DNA of 64,000 bases, from NCBI RefSeq assembly GCF_900067135.1, contig NZ_FJUR01000006.1:1-64000 (forward strand), read 5' to 3'. The translations under genes and the position numbers were made by a program. The notes under the pieces were generated by a model. That model had not been told where the DNA came from. It searched no databases and saw only the letters and a list, made by a program, of their open reading frames with translations. The DNA is from Rhizobium sp. 9140 (GTDB lineage Bacteria > Pseudomonadota > Alphaproteobacteria > Rhizobiales > Rhizobiaceae). Positions 42,484-50,548 of the stretch are shown piece by piece (positions within the stretch are counted from its first letter, which is position 1; every line of letters begins with the position of its first letter).

Positions 42484-43839
42484 CTACACCATCGAACTGA
42501 TGTCCGACGCATAGCTGGGATAGGCGAAGATGATGCCCTTGATCCTGTTCGCGGTCAGCCCTGCGCCCATAGCCATGGCAAAGAGATTGATTTGTTCCTC
42601 CGCTCCGGGGCCGATCAGATGTGCACCAAGAATATGGCCGGTCCCGTTCTCGACCAGAACCTTGTAGGCACTGTAGCGCGCCCCGACCCGCAGCGACGAG
42701 TACCAGCCGGCGGTCTTTTCGAAATGCGTGTCAAAGGCCAGCCCCTTGTCGCGTGCTGCGGCTTCGGACAGGCCGACCGAGGAAAGCTGCGGCAGCGTGA
42801 AGACAACGCTTGGGATCGGCGGATAACTGACCGCGCGCTCATCCTTTCCTGCGAGCAGGTTCTTGCCTGCAATCCGGCCTTCGTTGGCCGAAACCGGGGT
42901 CAGATTAGGCCCACTGTCGGCACAGTCGCCGGCTGCAAAAATGGCGGAATTTGTGGTCCGCATGTAGGGGCTGACCTTGATGCCTTTGCGGCCGTATTCC
43001 ACGCCCGCGGCCTCCAGGTTGAGATGCTCGATGTTGGGCACGCGCCCGGTGGCATGAACCACCAGATCACAATTGATCGTCTGCTTTCCTTCCGGCGTCT
43101 TATAGGTAACGGTGAAATCCGACCCGTCTTTCTCGATCTTCAGAACCTTGGCCTCGGTCCGCAGGTCAATCCCCAGATCGGCGGTCGCCTCGGAAAGGAT
43201 ACCGACCAGGTCGGGGTCGAAATTGCCCAGCGGTCGCTCCATCATCTCCAGAACCGTGACTTCCCGCGCCCCTGCGCGTTTGGAGATATGGGCAAATTCC
43301 ATCGCAATGAATCCGCCGCCGACGAACACGACCCGGTCCGGCCGTTCGGGCAGCTCGAGAAAGTCGGTGCTAGTCGCCAGCAACTCCTCGCCGGGGATAT
43401 TCAGCGTCATTGGCCGAGCGCCGGTGGCGATATGAAAGTTCCGGGACGACAAGATCTCGCCATTCACCTCGATCTTGTCTCGCCCGGTGAAGCGTGCCTC
43501 GCCATGCAACACGGTGATACCGGCTTTCTCCAGCCCGCCCTCGATGCGACCAGGCATCGCGTCGGTGAACGTGCGCTTGAAGGCGATCATGTCCGCCCAG
43601 TCGACGGATGTCTGTGCTTCCAGCCCCTTGCCGCTCAAGTTGCGGGCCCAGTCAATGCCCTCAGTCACGGCGATCAGCATCTTTTTGGGATCGCAGCCTC
43701 GCAATGCACAGGTGCCGCCGAAAGGAAGGGCGTCGATGCTGGCGACCTTCCAGCCAGCGTCAGCGGCCATCCGGGCGACACCATTTCCACCCGTCCCACC
43801 TCCGATCACGATCAGATCGAAGCTTTTGTTATCGCTCAT
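42484..43839 (-). CDS. FAD-dependent pyridine nucleotide-disulfide oxidoreductase (glutathione reductase/MerA-like)
   Basis: 451 residues from ATG 43839, preceded by AGGAGAGGAGAATTGC. The FAD-binding region is FDLIVIGGGTGGNGVARMAA near residue 7. The redox-active pair is GGTCALRGCDPKKML near 40, and the NAD(P)H domain has VVFVGGGFIAMEFAHIS near 170. The second FAD motif is NSAIFAAGDCADSGPNLTPV near 300. It lacks the C-terminal vicinal cysteines of MerA (the end is SDISSMV), so it is probably not itself a mercuric reductase. It is the last gene of the second mer operon, 130 bases after a small membrane protein, and may reduce a low-molecular-weight thiol or a related substrate. Confidence 0.82.
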   Translation of the reverse strand: MSDNKSFDLIVIGGGTGGNGVARMAADAGWKVASIDALPFGGTCALRGCDPKKMLIAVTEGIDWARNLSGKGLEAQTSVDWADMIAFKRTFTDAMPGRIEGGLEKAGITVLHGEARFTGRDKIEVNGEILSSRNFHIATGARPMTLNIPGEELLATSTDFLELPERPDRVVFVGGGFIAMEFAHISKRAGAREVTVLEMMERPLGNFDPDLVGILSEATADLGIDLRTEAKVLKIEKDGSDFTVTYKTPEGKQTINCDLVVHATGRVPNIEHLNLEAAGVEYGRKGIKVSPYMRTTNSAIFAAGDCADSGPNLTPVSANEGRIAGKNLLAGKDERAVSYPPIPSVVFTLPQLSSVGLSEAAARDKGLAFDTHFEKTAGWYSSLRVGARYSAYKVLVENGTGHILGAHLIGPGAEEQINLFAMAMGAGLTANRIKGIIFAYPSYASDISSMV

Positions 43840-43969
43840 GCAATTCTCCTCTCCTAAAAGACTACTTTTCCCCCTGACAAAAAACCTAACCCCCACAGCA
43901 AGGTTTGCAACGCCCTGCCTGCAATAATACCCTTCTCAACATGACATCCGGCGACGCTTTTGAGCAGAA

Positions 43970-44230
43970 CTACTTGCGCCGACCGTATATCGGTTGACCG
44001 ACGGGGCCTTTGCCGTCGGTCTTGCCATTTGCCCGCGCGCGGTGCCGCCACAAGTAGATTCCGACAATGGCCAAGACGGCCGCTGCCAGCCAGAAGTAGC
44101 CGCCGCCGACCAGCCAACTGGCAAGGCCGGCAAAGCTGATCGCGCCTGTTGCTGCCAGTACAATCGCGCCGCAGCAGACGATCTTAGCCGCGAGCAATCC
44201 CGCAAGGCCGTATCCGTTCGAAGGTTCCAT
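43970..44230 (-). CDS. Small membrane protein of the mer operon, CC motif
   Basis: 86 residues with two membrane helices: AGLLAAKIVCCGAIVLAATG (residues 10-29) and YFWLAAAVLAIVGIYLWRHR (residues 45-64). The Cys pair in the first helix resembles that of MerF-type carriers, but the surrounding sequence differs from merF at 45680. The start ATG 44230 lies 9 bases after the merA stop, so translation is likely coupled. It probably adds to mercury transport. Confidence 0.65.
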   Translation of the reverse strand: MEPSNGYGLAGLLAAKIVCCGAIVLAATGAISFAGLASWLVGGGYFWLAAAVLAIVGIYLWRHRARANGKTDGKGPVGQPIYGRRK

Positions 44231-44239
44231 CGAAGCCTC

Positions 44240-45670
44240 CTATCCGGCGCAGCATGACAGCTTCGCCACGTCCTTGCCGAAGCCCTGCGCCGCCAGTTTC
44301 AACCCTTCGACCGTGGTGAGATAAGGGAAGATTGTCTCGCCGAGCGCCTTCGCCGTCATGCCGTGCTTGATGGCCAACACCACCGTCTGGATGCTGTCGG
44401 CGCCCTCGGGCGCGAGGATCTGTCCACCAAGCAATCGGTCGCTTTTGGCGTCGGCAACCAGTTTGATGAGCCCGCGCGTGTCGCGCGCGGCCAGCGCCCT
44501 CGGCACCTGGTCAAGAGATACGATCGAAGTCTTGGTCTCGAAGCCGGCGTCGCGAGCCGCCTGTTCGGTCAGGCCGACGCCCGCGACCTGCGGATCGGTG
44601 AACGTCACCCACGGCATGGCCGCATTGTCATAGACAAGGCTGTCACCGTTCAGTGCGTTTTGGGCAGCGAGCTTGGCGCCATAGGCTGCCATATAGACGA
44701 ACTGGTCGCGACCGGTGACATCACCTGCCGCATAGACGCCAGGCTTTGAGGTGCGCATCCGCTCATCAACCAAGACGCCGCCATTACCGCATAGCTTAAC
44801 TCCCGCCTCGGCAAGGCCAAGACCGCCGGTGTTCGGGGACCGCCCAGTGGTCAAAAGCACCTGCTCGGCCGCGATCACTTCGTCCGCTCCGTCGATGGCG
44901 ACCGTCAGTTCGACACCGCGGTCCGTGCGCGCGATCCGGCGATAGGAGAGGCCGGTTAGGACGGTAATGCCCTCGTCGCGAAGATAACCGGTCAATGCTG
45001 CGGAGATTTCCGGCTCGGCTTCCGGCAACAGGCGGCGGCGGGTTACAAGTGTCACTTCCGCCCCGGCACGGGCGAACATCTGCGCCAGTTCACAGCCGAT
45101 ATAGCCACCGCCGATCACCAGCAGCGAACGCGGCAGCTCGGAAAGCTCGAGCGCGGTCGTGCTGGTGAGGTAAGGCACATCCCCAATGCCGGGAATGTCC
45201 GGCAGGGCCGGCGCTGATCCGGTAGCAATGATGATTTTGCCAGCCATGATCGGATCGCCGTTCACAATCAGAGCGCCCTGACCATTCAGGCGCGCTTTCC
45301 CTTCCAGATAGGCGACGCCGTTGTATTGTGGCAGAAGGTCGACATATTTCTTCTGCCTGAGCGTGGTCACCAGGTCGTCCTTGGCGGCGACCAAACGGCC
45401 CCAGTCAGCGACGTTGGCTTCCCCGGCAAGACCGGGAAAGCGATGCGCGGCGCGTGCACCATGCAGCGCCTCGGCAGCGCGGATCATCGTCTTCGACGGT
45501 ACGCAGCCGACATTGACACAGGTGCCGCCGATCGTGCCGTGGCCGATCAGGGCGACATTCGCCCCCTGCTCAGAGGCCGTGATTGCGGCCGAGAACCCGG
45601 CCGAACCGGCACCGATCACCGCAAGATCGTAGCGGCCATTGCCTTTTTGGGGCGCACAGCAGTCAGACAT
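44240..45670 (-). CDS. merA: Mercuric reductase MerA
   Basis: 476 residues of the short MerA form without the N-terminal HMA domain. The redox pair is GGTCVNVGCVPSKTM near residue 48, and the FAD and NAD(P)H motifs are YDLAVIGAGSAGFSAAITA and SLLVIGGGYIGCELAQMFAR. The C-terminus ends VAKLSCCAG with the vicinal Cys pair that hands Hg(II) to the active site of the partner subunit. It reduces Hg(II) to volatile Hg(0) with NADPH in the cytoplasm. The N-terminal MSDCCAPQKG adds a further Cys pair. Start ATG 45670 is 9 bases after merF. Confidence 0.96.
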   Translation of the reverse strand: MSDCCAPQKGNGRYDLAVIGAGSAGFSAAITASEQGANVALIGHGTIGGTCVNVGCVPSKTMIRAAEALHGARAAHRFPGLAGEANVADWGRLVAAKDDLVTTLRQKKYVDLLPQYNGVAYLEGKARLNGQGALIVNGDPIMAGKIIIATGSAPALPDIPGIGDVPYLTSTTALELSELPRSLLVIGGGYIGCELAQMFARAGAEVTLVTRRRLLPEAEPEISAALTGYLRDEGITVLTGLSYRRIARTDRGVELTVAIDGADEVIAAEQVLLTTGRSPNTGGLGLAEAGVKLCGNGGVLVDERMRTSKPGVYAAGDVTGRDQFVYMAAYGAKLAAQNALNGDSLVYDNAAMPWVTFTDPQVAGVGLTEQAARDAGFETKTSIVSLDQVPRALAARDTRGLIKLVADAKSDRLLGGQILAPEGADSIQTVVLAIKHGMTAKALGETIFPYLTTVEGLKLAAQGFGKDVAKLSCCAG

Positions 45671-45679
45671 GAAAATCTC

Positions 45680-45898
45680 CTAATGTTTCCTGGTATCGAT
45701 GTGTGAACGATGTCGCCACAGCAGGTAACCGGCTGCGGCAATGATGAGGATGAGAATTGGCACCAGACCGTAGACCGCTGTTGTCAGCGCTCCCACGCCG
45801 ATCAAACCTGCCGCCACCAGCAGGATCGGCACCAGACAGCACAGCGCCGCGATCAAGACGCCAACCACTCCGACGCCAAGCATGGACCGGTCAGGCAC
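45680..45898 (-). CDS. merF: Mercury transporter MerF
   Basis: 72 residues from a GTG at 45898, four bases after the merP stop; ATG 45883 is an alternative. Two membrane helices, with VGVLIAALCCLVPILLVAAG holding the Cys pair in the first and TTAVYGLVPILILIIAAAGY forming the second. It carries Hg(II) inward alongside MerT and lies directly upstream of merA. Confidence 0.85.
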   Translation of the reverse strand: MPDRSMLGVGVVGVLIAALCCLVPILLVAAGLIGVGALTTAVYGLVPILILIIAAAGYLLWRHRSHIDTRKH

Positions 45899-45902
45899 GG
45901 AC

Positions 45903-46241
45903 TCAACTCCCGATCGCCTTGGCAGGATAGCCAACATTGGTGGAAGCAGCGGCAATGGCCGCGACCGTCGCGGTCGACGGGTCATAGGCAACCGTCGCCG
46001 TCTTGGCCTCGAAATCCACCTTGACCGACTTCACGCCCGCAACGCCTTCCATGGCCTTGCGCACGGTGACCGGACAAAGGGCACAATACATGTTCTCGAT
46101 TGCGAAGGTCTGCGTCAGCTCCTTGACGGTAACCGTTTCCGACGCGGATTGTGCGGACGCGGGAAGGGCAAGTGGCAGCATAATAGTACCGCTCAAGCCA
46201 AGCGCAGCCGCGGCGACCAGATGTTTCGACAGGTATTTCAC
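45903..46241 (-). CDS. merP: Periplasmic mercury-binding protein MerP (second copy)
   Basis: 112 residues from a GTG at 46241 preceded by GAGGAGATAACCAC. A signal peptide (LVAAAALGLSGTIMLPLALP, cleavage after ASA) leads to the HMA domain with FAIENMYCALCPVTVRKAME. It shares the CALC pair with the first MerP but is otherwise clearly different, so the two sets were not duplicated locally. Confidence 0.92.
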   Translation of the reverse strand: MKYLSKHLVAAAALGLSGTIMLPLALPASAQSASETVTVKELTQTFAIENMYCALCPVTVRKAMEGVAGVKSVKVDFEAKTATVAYDPSTATVAAIAAASTNVGYPAKAIGS

Positions 46242-46258
46242 GTGGTTATCTCCTCGTT

Positions 46259-46657
46259 TCAATAGAACAGCGGCGCCCACCAGCCGATGGTGCTGGCGAG
46301 CACGATGAGGATCGTTGCGATCCAAAGCGCGGTCTTGGTGATGATGGCGGAGCGCGGACGGGCGCAGTAGGAACCCGGCTCGCACGCGGCTTTGGGCTTG
46401 AAATAGACCTGCCAGAAGCCAAACCCGAGCGGCACGAGTGTCGCCGCCGCGATATAGGGCTTATAGGGTTCGAGCATCGTCAGGTTGCCGATCCATGCGC
46501 CCGATACACCGAGTGTCACCAGGAGCAGCGGGACGATGCAACAGGCCGATGCCAGAAAAGCGCCGATAACGCTTATCGCCGCGAGCCCGCCCTCGCGCCG
46601 ATCCGGTTCGGCGGCCGCCTTCGAAGAATTCAATGTCTTGCTACCAATTTCGTTCAT
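46259..46657 (-). CDS. merT: Mercury transporter MerT (second copy)
   Basis: 132 residues from ATG 46657. Helix one is ISVIGAFLASACCIVPLLLV with the Cys pair; the second pair is in KAACEPGSYCARPRS. It is the first gene of the larger mer operon (merT-P-F-A, small membrane protein, reductase), driven by the promoter at 46689-46719 and divergent from merR. Confidence 0.93.
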   Translation of the reverse strand: MNEIGSKTLNSSKAAAEPDRREGGLAAISVIGAFLASACCIVPLLLVTLGVSGAWIGNLTMLEPYKPYIAAATLVPLGFGFWQVYFKPKAACEPGSYCARPRSAIITKTALWIATILIVLASTIGWWAPLFY

Positions 46658-46688
46658 CGCAAACCATCCTCGATTTCTGACTGAAAAC

Positions 46689-46719
46689 AGGATAGGCTCT
46701 GTAGCCAGTACAGACTCAA
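46689..46719 (-). promoter_or_regulatory. MerR promoter/operator for merT-P-F-A, shared with divergent merR
   Basis: On the minus strand: -35 TTGAGT (46719-46714), a 19-base spacer containing CTGTACTGGCTACAG, and -10 TATCCT (46694-46689). It lies in the merT-merR gap, the classical mer operator arrangement. Confidence 0.88.
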
Positions 46720-46733
46720 GAGGTATTTTCACC

Positions 46734-47147
46734 ATGAATTCTCTTCTTTCCGCCAAGGGACTGCAGCGCCACCAATTGGCCCGTGCGACCGGCTGCCATC
46801 TGGAGACCATCCGCTATTACGAGAAGATCGGCCTGCTACCCGACCCGCCGCGCAGCGCCAGCGGTTATCGCATCTATGACGAAACCGACGTCCGCCGCCT
46901 GCGCTTCATCCTCAGGGCGCGCGAACTCGGCTTTGGCATCGACGAGGTCCGCGGCCTGCTTCATCTTGTCGATTGCAGAAGCCAGACCTGCGCGGAGGTG
47001 CAGCGCCGGACCGAACCGCATCTAGCCGAGGTTCGCGCCAAGATTGCCGACCTCCAGCGCATTGAAGCGGTGCTCGTGACAATGATCTCGCAATGCTCTG
47101 GCGAAGACGTGCCGGAATGCCCGATCCTTAACGCGCTCGCCGCTTGA
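46734..47147 (+). CDS. merR: Mercury-responsive regulator MerR
   Basis: 137 residues from ATG 46734. The winged helix-turn-helix is QLARATGCHLETIRYYEKIG followed by LPDPPRSASGYRIYDETDVR. The Hg-binding cysteines are in VDCRSQTCAEVQ near residue 82 and QCSGEDVPECPIL near 123-131, where the last two are separated by seven residues. It represses without Hg(II) and, with Hg(II), untwists the 19-base spacer to activate. It is divergent from merT and the only MerR-family gene in the window, so it probably serves all three MerR-type promoters. Confidence 0.94.
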   Translation: MNSLLSAKGLQRHQLARATGCHLETIRYYEKIGLLPDPPRSASGYRIYDETDVRRLRFILRARELGFGIDEVRGLLHLVDCRSQTCAEVQRRTEPHLAEVRAKIADLQRIEAVLVTMISQCSGEDVPECPILNALAA

Positions 47148-47191
47148 CGGGCGCTTAGGGTGTCATTTCGCCCCATACCGGAACCGACCCC

Positions 47192-47489
47192 TTGGATAGC
47201 GAACGGTCCTGTCCTCGAAGCTGGTTGGCAGGTGGCGGTCGAGGGTGGTCATGATATCGCCTGCGGAGGTTGCGAATTCAGCTTCGGGCACGAAAATTTG
47301 TACAGACGGGCCGTAGTCATGGTCGGCCGACGTCTCAGTGTCGAAACCCAGCACTTCCGAACCAAGGCCGATCCTGCATGCCGCGTGCTGCATTGCAGGG
47401 TAATGGTCTCGCAATATCGGAGCGACCACTGTCTGATAGTACCGTCGCGAAAGAGCTATTCCAATTCCTTCTGGCATCAAATTTCCCAT
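47192..47489 (-). pseudogene. DUF4037 protein, N-terminal part, separated by the mercury transposon
   Basis: The 5' part of the gene whose 3' part lies at 34638-35445. It starts at ATG 47489 (GAGGTGAAGC ribosome site upstream) with MGNLMPEGIGIALSRRYYQT. It carries the nucleotidyltransferase-like motif LGSEVLGFDTETSADHDYGP, where Gly-Ser and the Asp pair would bind nucleotide and metal. The frame is interrupted after VRYP by the transposon at the TTGGA duplication. Confidence 0.9.
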
Positions 47490-47558
47490 CAGCGAGCTTC
47501 ACCTCGCATGCCCAACGGAGATGTCCGGTGCGTGTCCCTTAGGGAGCTCATTACCGAC

Positions 47559-48719
47559 CTAGAGAAGCCTGGCTGCTCTGCCACTCCGTCTCGTTGCGCT
47601 GTTGTAGTATTCGGATGCCTGTTGGACGGATCGATGCCGGGATTGTTCCATAGCTTCGGGTAGGGGGATGCCGCGATTGGCCGCTTCGGTTAAGTAGCCG
47701 GAGCGCAGGCCATGCGCTGAATACTCCGCAGGATCGAGACCAGCCATATCTGCACGCTGCTTGACGATGTCGTTGATTGCCTTCGGATCCAGCGAACGCT
47801 TGGAAACATTGCCCCAGCGATCAATCGCCCGAAACACACTGCCGCTTTCGATCCTGGCAAGCGCGAGCCAGGCATTCAGCGCTTCGACAGGCCGGCCCGT
47901 GAGATAGACGATTTCCTGATTGTCAGCGCCGCTGGTCTTGGTGCGACCGAGATGGATGGACAAGGAGGGCAGGGGAGGCGACCCTTCGACAGGGATGGGT
48001 GCTTCCATGACCAACTGCTCCTTGCGCAGTCCGGCAACTTCGCTGCGGCGCCGACCACCGGACGCGAAAGCAACCATCAGGATCGCCTTGTCTCGGATAT
48101 CGCGCAGGCTGTTGGACCGGCATGTGCCAATCAACTTGGACAGGACATCGCCTGTCACCGCCTTGGCGCTCTTGCGCCGTTTAGGGCGCGGGGTTGCTCG
48201 TACTGCCAGTCTTATCGCCGACTTGAGAGCAGGGGAGGCGAAGGCGCCAACCAGTCCGCGCCATTTGGTCAACGTCGACCAGGTGGCCAGGCGACGGCGA
48301 ACCGTATCCGGGGCATGCGGCCCCGTCTTCCGCAGAAAACCCTGGAGCCGTAGCTTGTCTTCGATGTCGGTAGGCATACCGTGGCCCGGATCTGTCAGGC
48401 GTTTCTCAGGATCCCAAAGGTGATGGGCGACAAACTTCAGCAGGAGAGCCTCGGGCGCGGGCCAGGGGAGTGACCGGCCCGTGGCCGCCAGCGCCCATGC
48501 CTGCAGATATGCGAGATCAGAGGTCAGGGCACGCAAGGTGTTGGCGCCCATGCCCTCATTGACCAGATGCCGAAGTGTCTCGACATCCTGATCCGTAAGA
48601 AGTTCGGCCAGTTCGTCGCGGCGTTCCAATGGAAGAACGGCGGCGATAGTGTCCAGTTCTTCCAAACGCCGCGACACCAACTCGTTAGCCGACAGTGATA
48701 TCGCCGGCTTTCGCATCAT
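47559..48719 (-). CDS. Tyrosine-type site-specific recombinase
   Basis: 386 residues. The N-terminal SAM-like core-binding domain spans about residues 50-160 (GMGANTLRALTSDLAYLQAW). The catalytic domain has Arg in ASGGRRRSEVAGLRKEQ near 222, HGLRSGYLTEAANRG near 337 and HRSVQQASEYYNSA near 363, with the Tyr nucleophile in the last. It is divergent from a toxin-antitoxin pair, and the whole 47.5-49.5 kb block looks like a stabilisation or integration module. No att site or cassette was recognised. Confidence 0.9.
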   Translation of the reverse strand: MMRKPAISLSANELVSRRLEELDTIAAVLPLERRDELAELLTDQDVETLRHLVNEGMGANTLRALTSDLAYLQAWALAATGRSLPWPAPEALLLKFVAHHLWDPEKRLTDPGHGMPTDIEDKLRLQGFLRKTGPHAPDTVRRRLATWSTLTKWRGLVGAFASPALKSAIRLAVRATPRPKRRKSAKAVTGDVLSKLIGTCRSNSLRDIRDKAILMVAFASGGRRRSEVAGLRKEQLVMEAPIPVEGSPPLPSLSIHLGRTKTSGADNQEIVYLTGRPVEALNAWLALARIESGSVFRAIDRWGNVSKRSLDPKAINDIVKQRADMAGLDPAEYSAHGLRSGYLTEAANRGIPLPEAMEQSRHRSVQQASEYYNSATRRSGRAARLL

Positions 48720-48746
48720 GGTTTGATCCCCGGGGAATCAGCAGGT

Positions 48747-48782
48747 TTGCAAAAGTTCCGGAAAGCCCGTATATTCCGGAAC
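48747..48782 (+). promoter_or_regulatory. Promoter with overlapping palindromic operators for the toxin-antitoxin pair
   Basis: -35 TTGCAA (48747-48752), a 17-base spacer, -10 TATATT (48770-48775). Two TTCCGGAA palindromes (48755-48763 and 48774-48782, as GTTCCGGAA and TTCCGGAAC) overlap the promoter in mirror arrangement, as expected for autoregulation by the Phd-type antitoxin. Confidence 0.75.
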
Positions 48783-48796
48783 AAAGGAGATCTACC

Positions 48797-49075
48797 ATGA
48801 CGTCGATTGTGACGGCAGCTGCCGTTTCGAAGAATTTTGGCGCCTACCAGGATGCGGCCGTGCGAGAGCCGGTCATCATTACCAAGAACGGCCGGCCGCG
48901 CACGGTGCTCATGGCCTATGAAGATTACGTCCGCCTGGCCAAGCGCGATCGGCGGGTCGATCTGACAGCTGCGATCAGTGACGACGAGCTCGACGCGATC
49001 GAGGCTTCGACGATGGAGCCTGGCTTGGATCATCTCAATACCGAACTGCTGATGGACAAGAATGCTGCCGATTGA
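48797..49075 (+). CDS. Phd/YefM-type antitoxin
   Basis: 92 residues from ATG 48797, preceded by AAAGGAGATCTACC. The N-terminal Phd fold is AAAVSKNFGAYQDAAVREPV, then IITKNGRPRTVLMAYEDYVR. The C-terminal half is acidic and should wrap the toxin (DDELDAIEASTMEPGLDHLN). It overlaps the toxin gene by 14 bases. The antitoxin-toxin complex would bind the twin TTCCGGAA palindromes just upstream. Confidence 0.9.
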   Translation: MTSIVTAAAVSKNFGAYQDAAVREPVIITKNGRPRTVLMAYEDYVRLAKRDRRVDLTAAISDDELDAIEASTMEPGLDHLNTELLMDKNAAD

Positions 49076-49493
49076 ACCCAAGGTCGGCTGGGTCTTTCGC
49101 TATTCCTATCTCTGGCACTGGCAGCATCTGGACGGACGGGAAGAGGGTGACAAGGACCGCCCCGCTGTCGTGCTGGCCATTGTTGCAATGCTTGAGGACG
49201 GGACACCTGCAGTACGTGTCCTGCCGATAACGCATTCGCCGCCGTCTGATCCCCACGATGCAATCGAAATCCCGCCTGCCACCAAGCGCCGCCTGGGTCT
49301 CGATGACGAGCGATCCTGGATCGTGTTGACCGAAAGCAACCGCTTTGTCTGGCCGGGGCCCGACGTTCGGCCTGTTGATAGCGAGAGCGGGTATCAAGGG
49401 TCGCTACCCCCGGCACTCTTTGAAGAGGTGAAGCGCCGGTTCGTTGAGCTCGCGAGAAGCCAGCGGCACAAGGCGACCATTCGCAGCGGCTGA
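49062..49493 (+). CDS. PemK-like plasmid maintenance toxin
   Basis: 143 residues from ATG 49062. The N-terminus (GWVFRYSYLWHWQHLDGREE, then GDKDRPAVVLAIVAM) has the K-D-R-P segment typical of PemK-like growth inhibitors, which cut mRNA. The rest (ESNRFVWPGPDVRPVDSESG) is family-like. The 14-base overlap with the antitoxin gene supports translational coupling. It probably stabilises the plasmid by post-segregational killing. Confidence 0.78.
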   Translation: MLPIEPKVGWVFRYSYLWHWQHLDGREEGDKDRPAVVLAIVAMLEDGTPAVRVLPITHSPPSDPHDAIEIPPATKRRLGLDDERSWIVLTESNRFVWPGPDVRPVDSESGYQGSLPPALFEEVKRRFVELARSQRHKATIRSG

Positions 49494-49710
49494 GCTGCTC
49501 TTCATCCTATTGCTTGTCGTCAAAATCTACGCCTCCCGCTGTAATCTTCGCCGTGATTTGGCACGACTCTAAGCCTTTAGAGCCGTCAGATCAATCACCT
49601 CCGATAAGCATTACTTATCGGTGGTGAGCCACCACGGGCACGCTCATAAGAAGTACAGAACCGTAAGCTACATATAGCTTTCGCGTAACGAATCGTTTAC
49701 CATAAATTCA

Positions 49711-50426
49711 ATGTCTTACGATCTCGCAAAATTGCCCATCCAGAGCCTGCTCCGGCCGATCTCCGAGGCCGCCGTCGCGCTTGGCCGTCTCGACGAACGC
49801 ATTGCCCGCTCCCCCGTCGGCGAGGGCTTTGTCGAGCGCGCACATTTTCTCGATGCGCATGCCTCACTCTGGGTCGATGGCGAACTCGTCCATCTCGAGG
49901 ACCTCGTTTTGCATGATGCGCTTCGAGATATCCGCGCCCCCACCCACGAACTCACCATCGCCCGCGACATCCTGAAAACCCGCCGTCGCATCGCCGCCCA
50001 TCCGCCCGCCTGGGCCCTGTCTGATCAAGGCCTCGCCTCCCTCCGCGGGCGGGCGTGGCCCGCAGCAACATGGGGTGGAGACGGGGAGGGGGTGTCAGAT
50101 GGGAATCTTGAGGTGAGCGACGCTCGGGTTTGGGTAGGGGAGGTCGAAGATCCTGATGCCGGCGGTCTTAGTGATGCGTTTGCCGCGATCGATGCGGTTC
50201 TTGCCCGGTCCGGGGCTGCAATCGAGGAGGCGAAGAAGCCGGGTCGCGCCAAGAACGTTCCGGACAAGGATCCCTTCGTCTACGATGTCGACTGGGATGA
50301 GGACGAGCGGCTGGAGGAGTGGCGGGCCGTGCTGGCGCGGGCCCAGGACTTGCCGCCGGTTCTCCATGCCATTGTTGCCCTGGATGCCTGGAATGAGATC
50401 GCTGTCCTCCAGCACGCGCCCTGGCT
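49711..50426 (+). pseudogene. RHE_PE00001/DUF1612-type protein, truncated by IS21 copy D
   Basis: From ATG 49711 the protein reads [20 protein letters not shown] and then [40 protein letters not shown], and a later [20 protein letters not shown]. These are features of a family found on rhizobial plasmids (N-terminal region plus DUF1612). After about 239 codons (LQHAPWLE) IS21 copy D begins, and the C-terminal helix-turn-helix part is lost. No 3' half is found in the window. The 49494-49710 gap before it shows no gene. Confidence 0.78.
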
Positions 50427-50548
50427 TGAGAGCGGCGGTGCAAAATTAGACCACGGTAGCGGCGGGATTGTCCCGCTTCGGGCGGCGTAAAAGTCGGCCA
50501 CCTATTTCTCTTCTGCAATGAGCGCAGGAGGGCCTGGGGATCTATACC

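Larger units (their letters stand above)
35446..47191. mobile_element. Tn3-family mercury-resistance transposon, complete (11,746 bp)
   Basis: Both ends carry a Tn3-type inverted repeat starting GGGGTCGGTTCCGG and continuing through an AATGACACCCTAAGC core. They are directly flanked by the 5 bp target duplication TTGGA (35441-35445 and 47192-47196). It carries tnpA and tnpR at the left, two mer gene sets, a MerF-like/HisI unit and a cyclase remnant. The perfect duplication and the restorable target gene show a single, recent and intact insertion. Confidence 0.95.
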
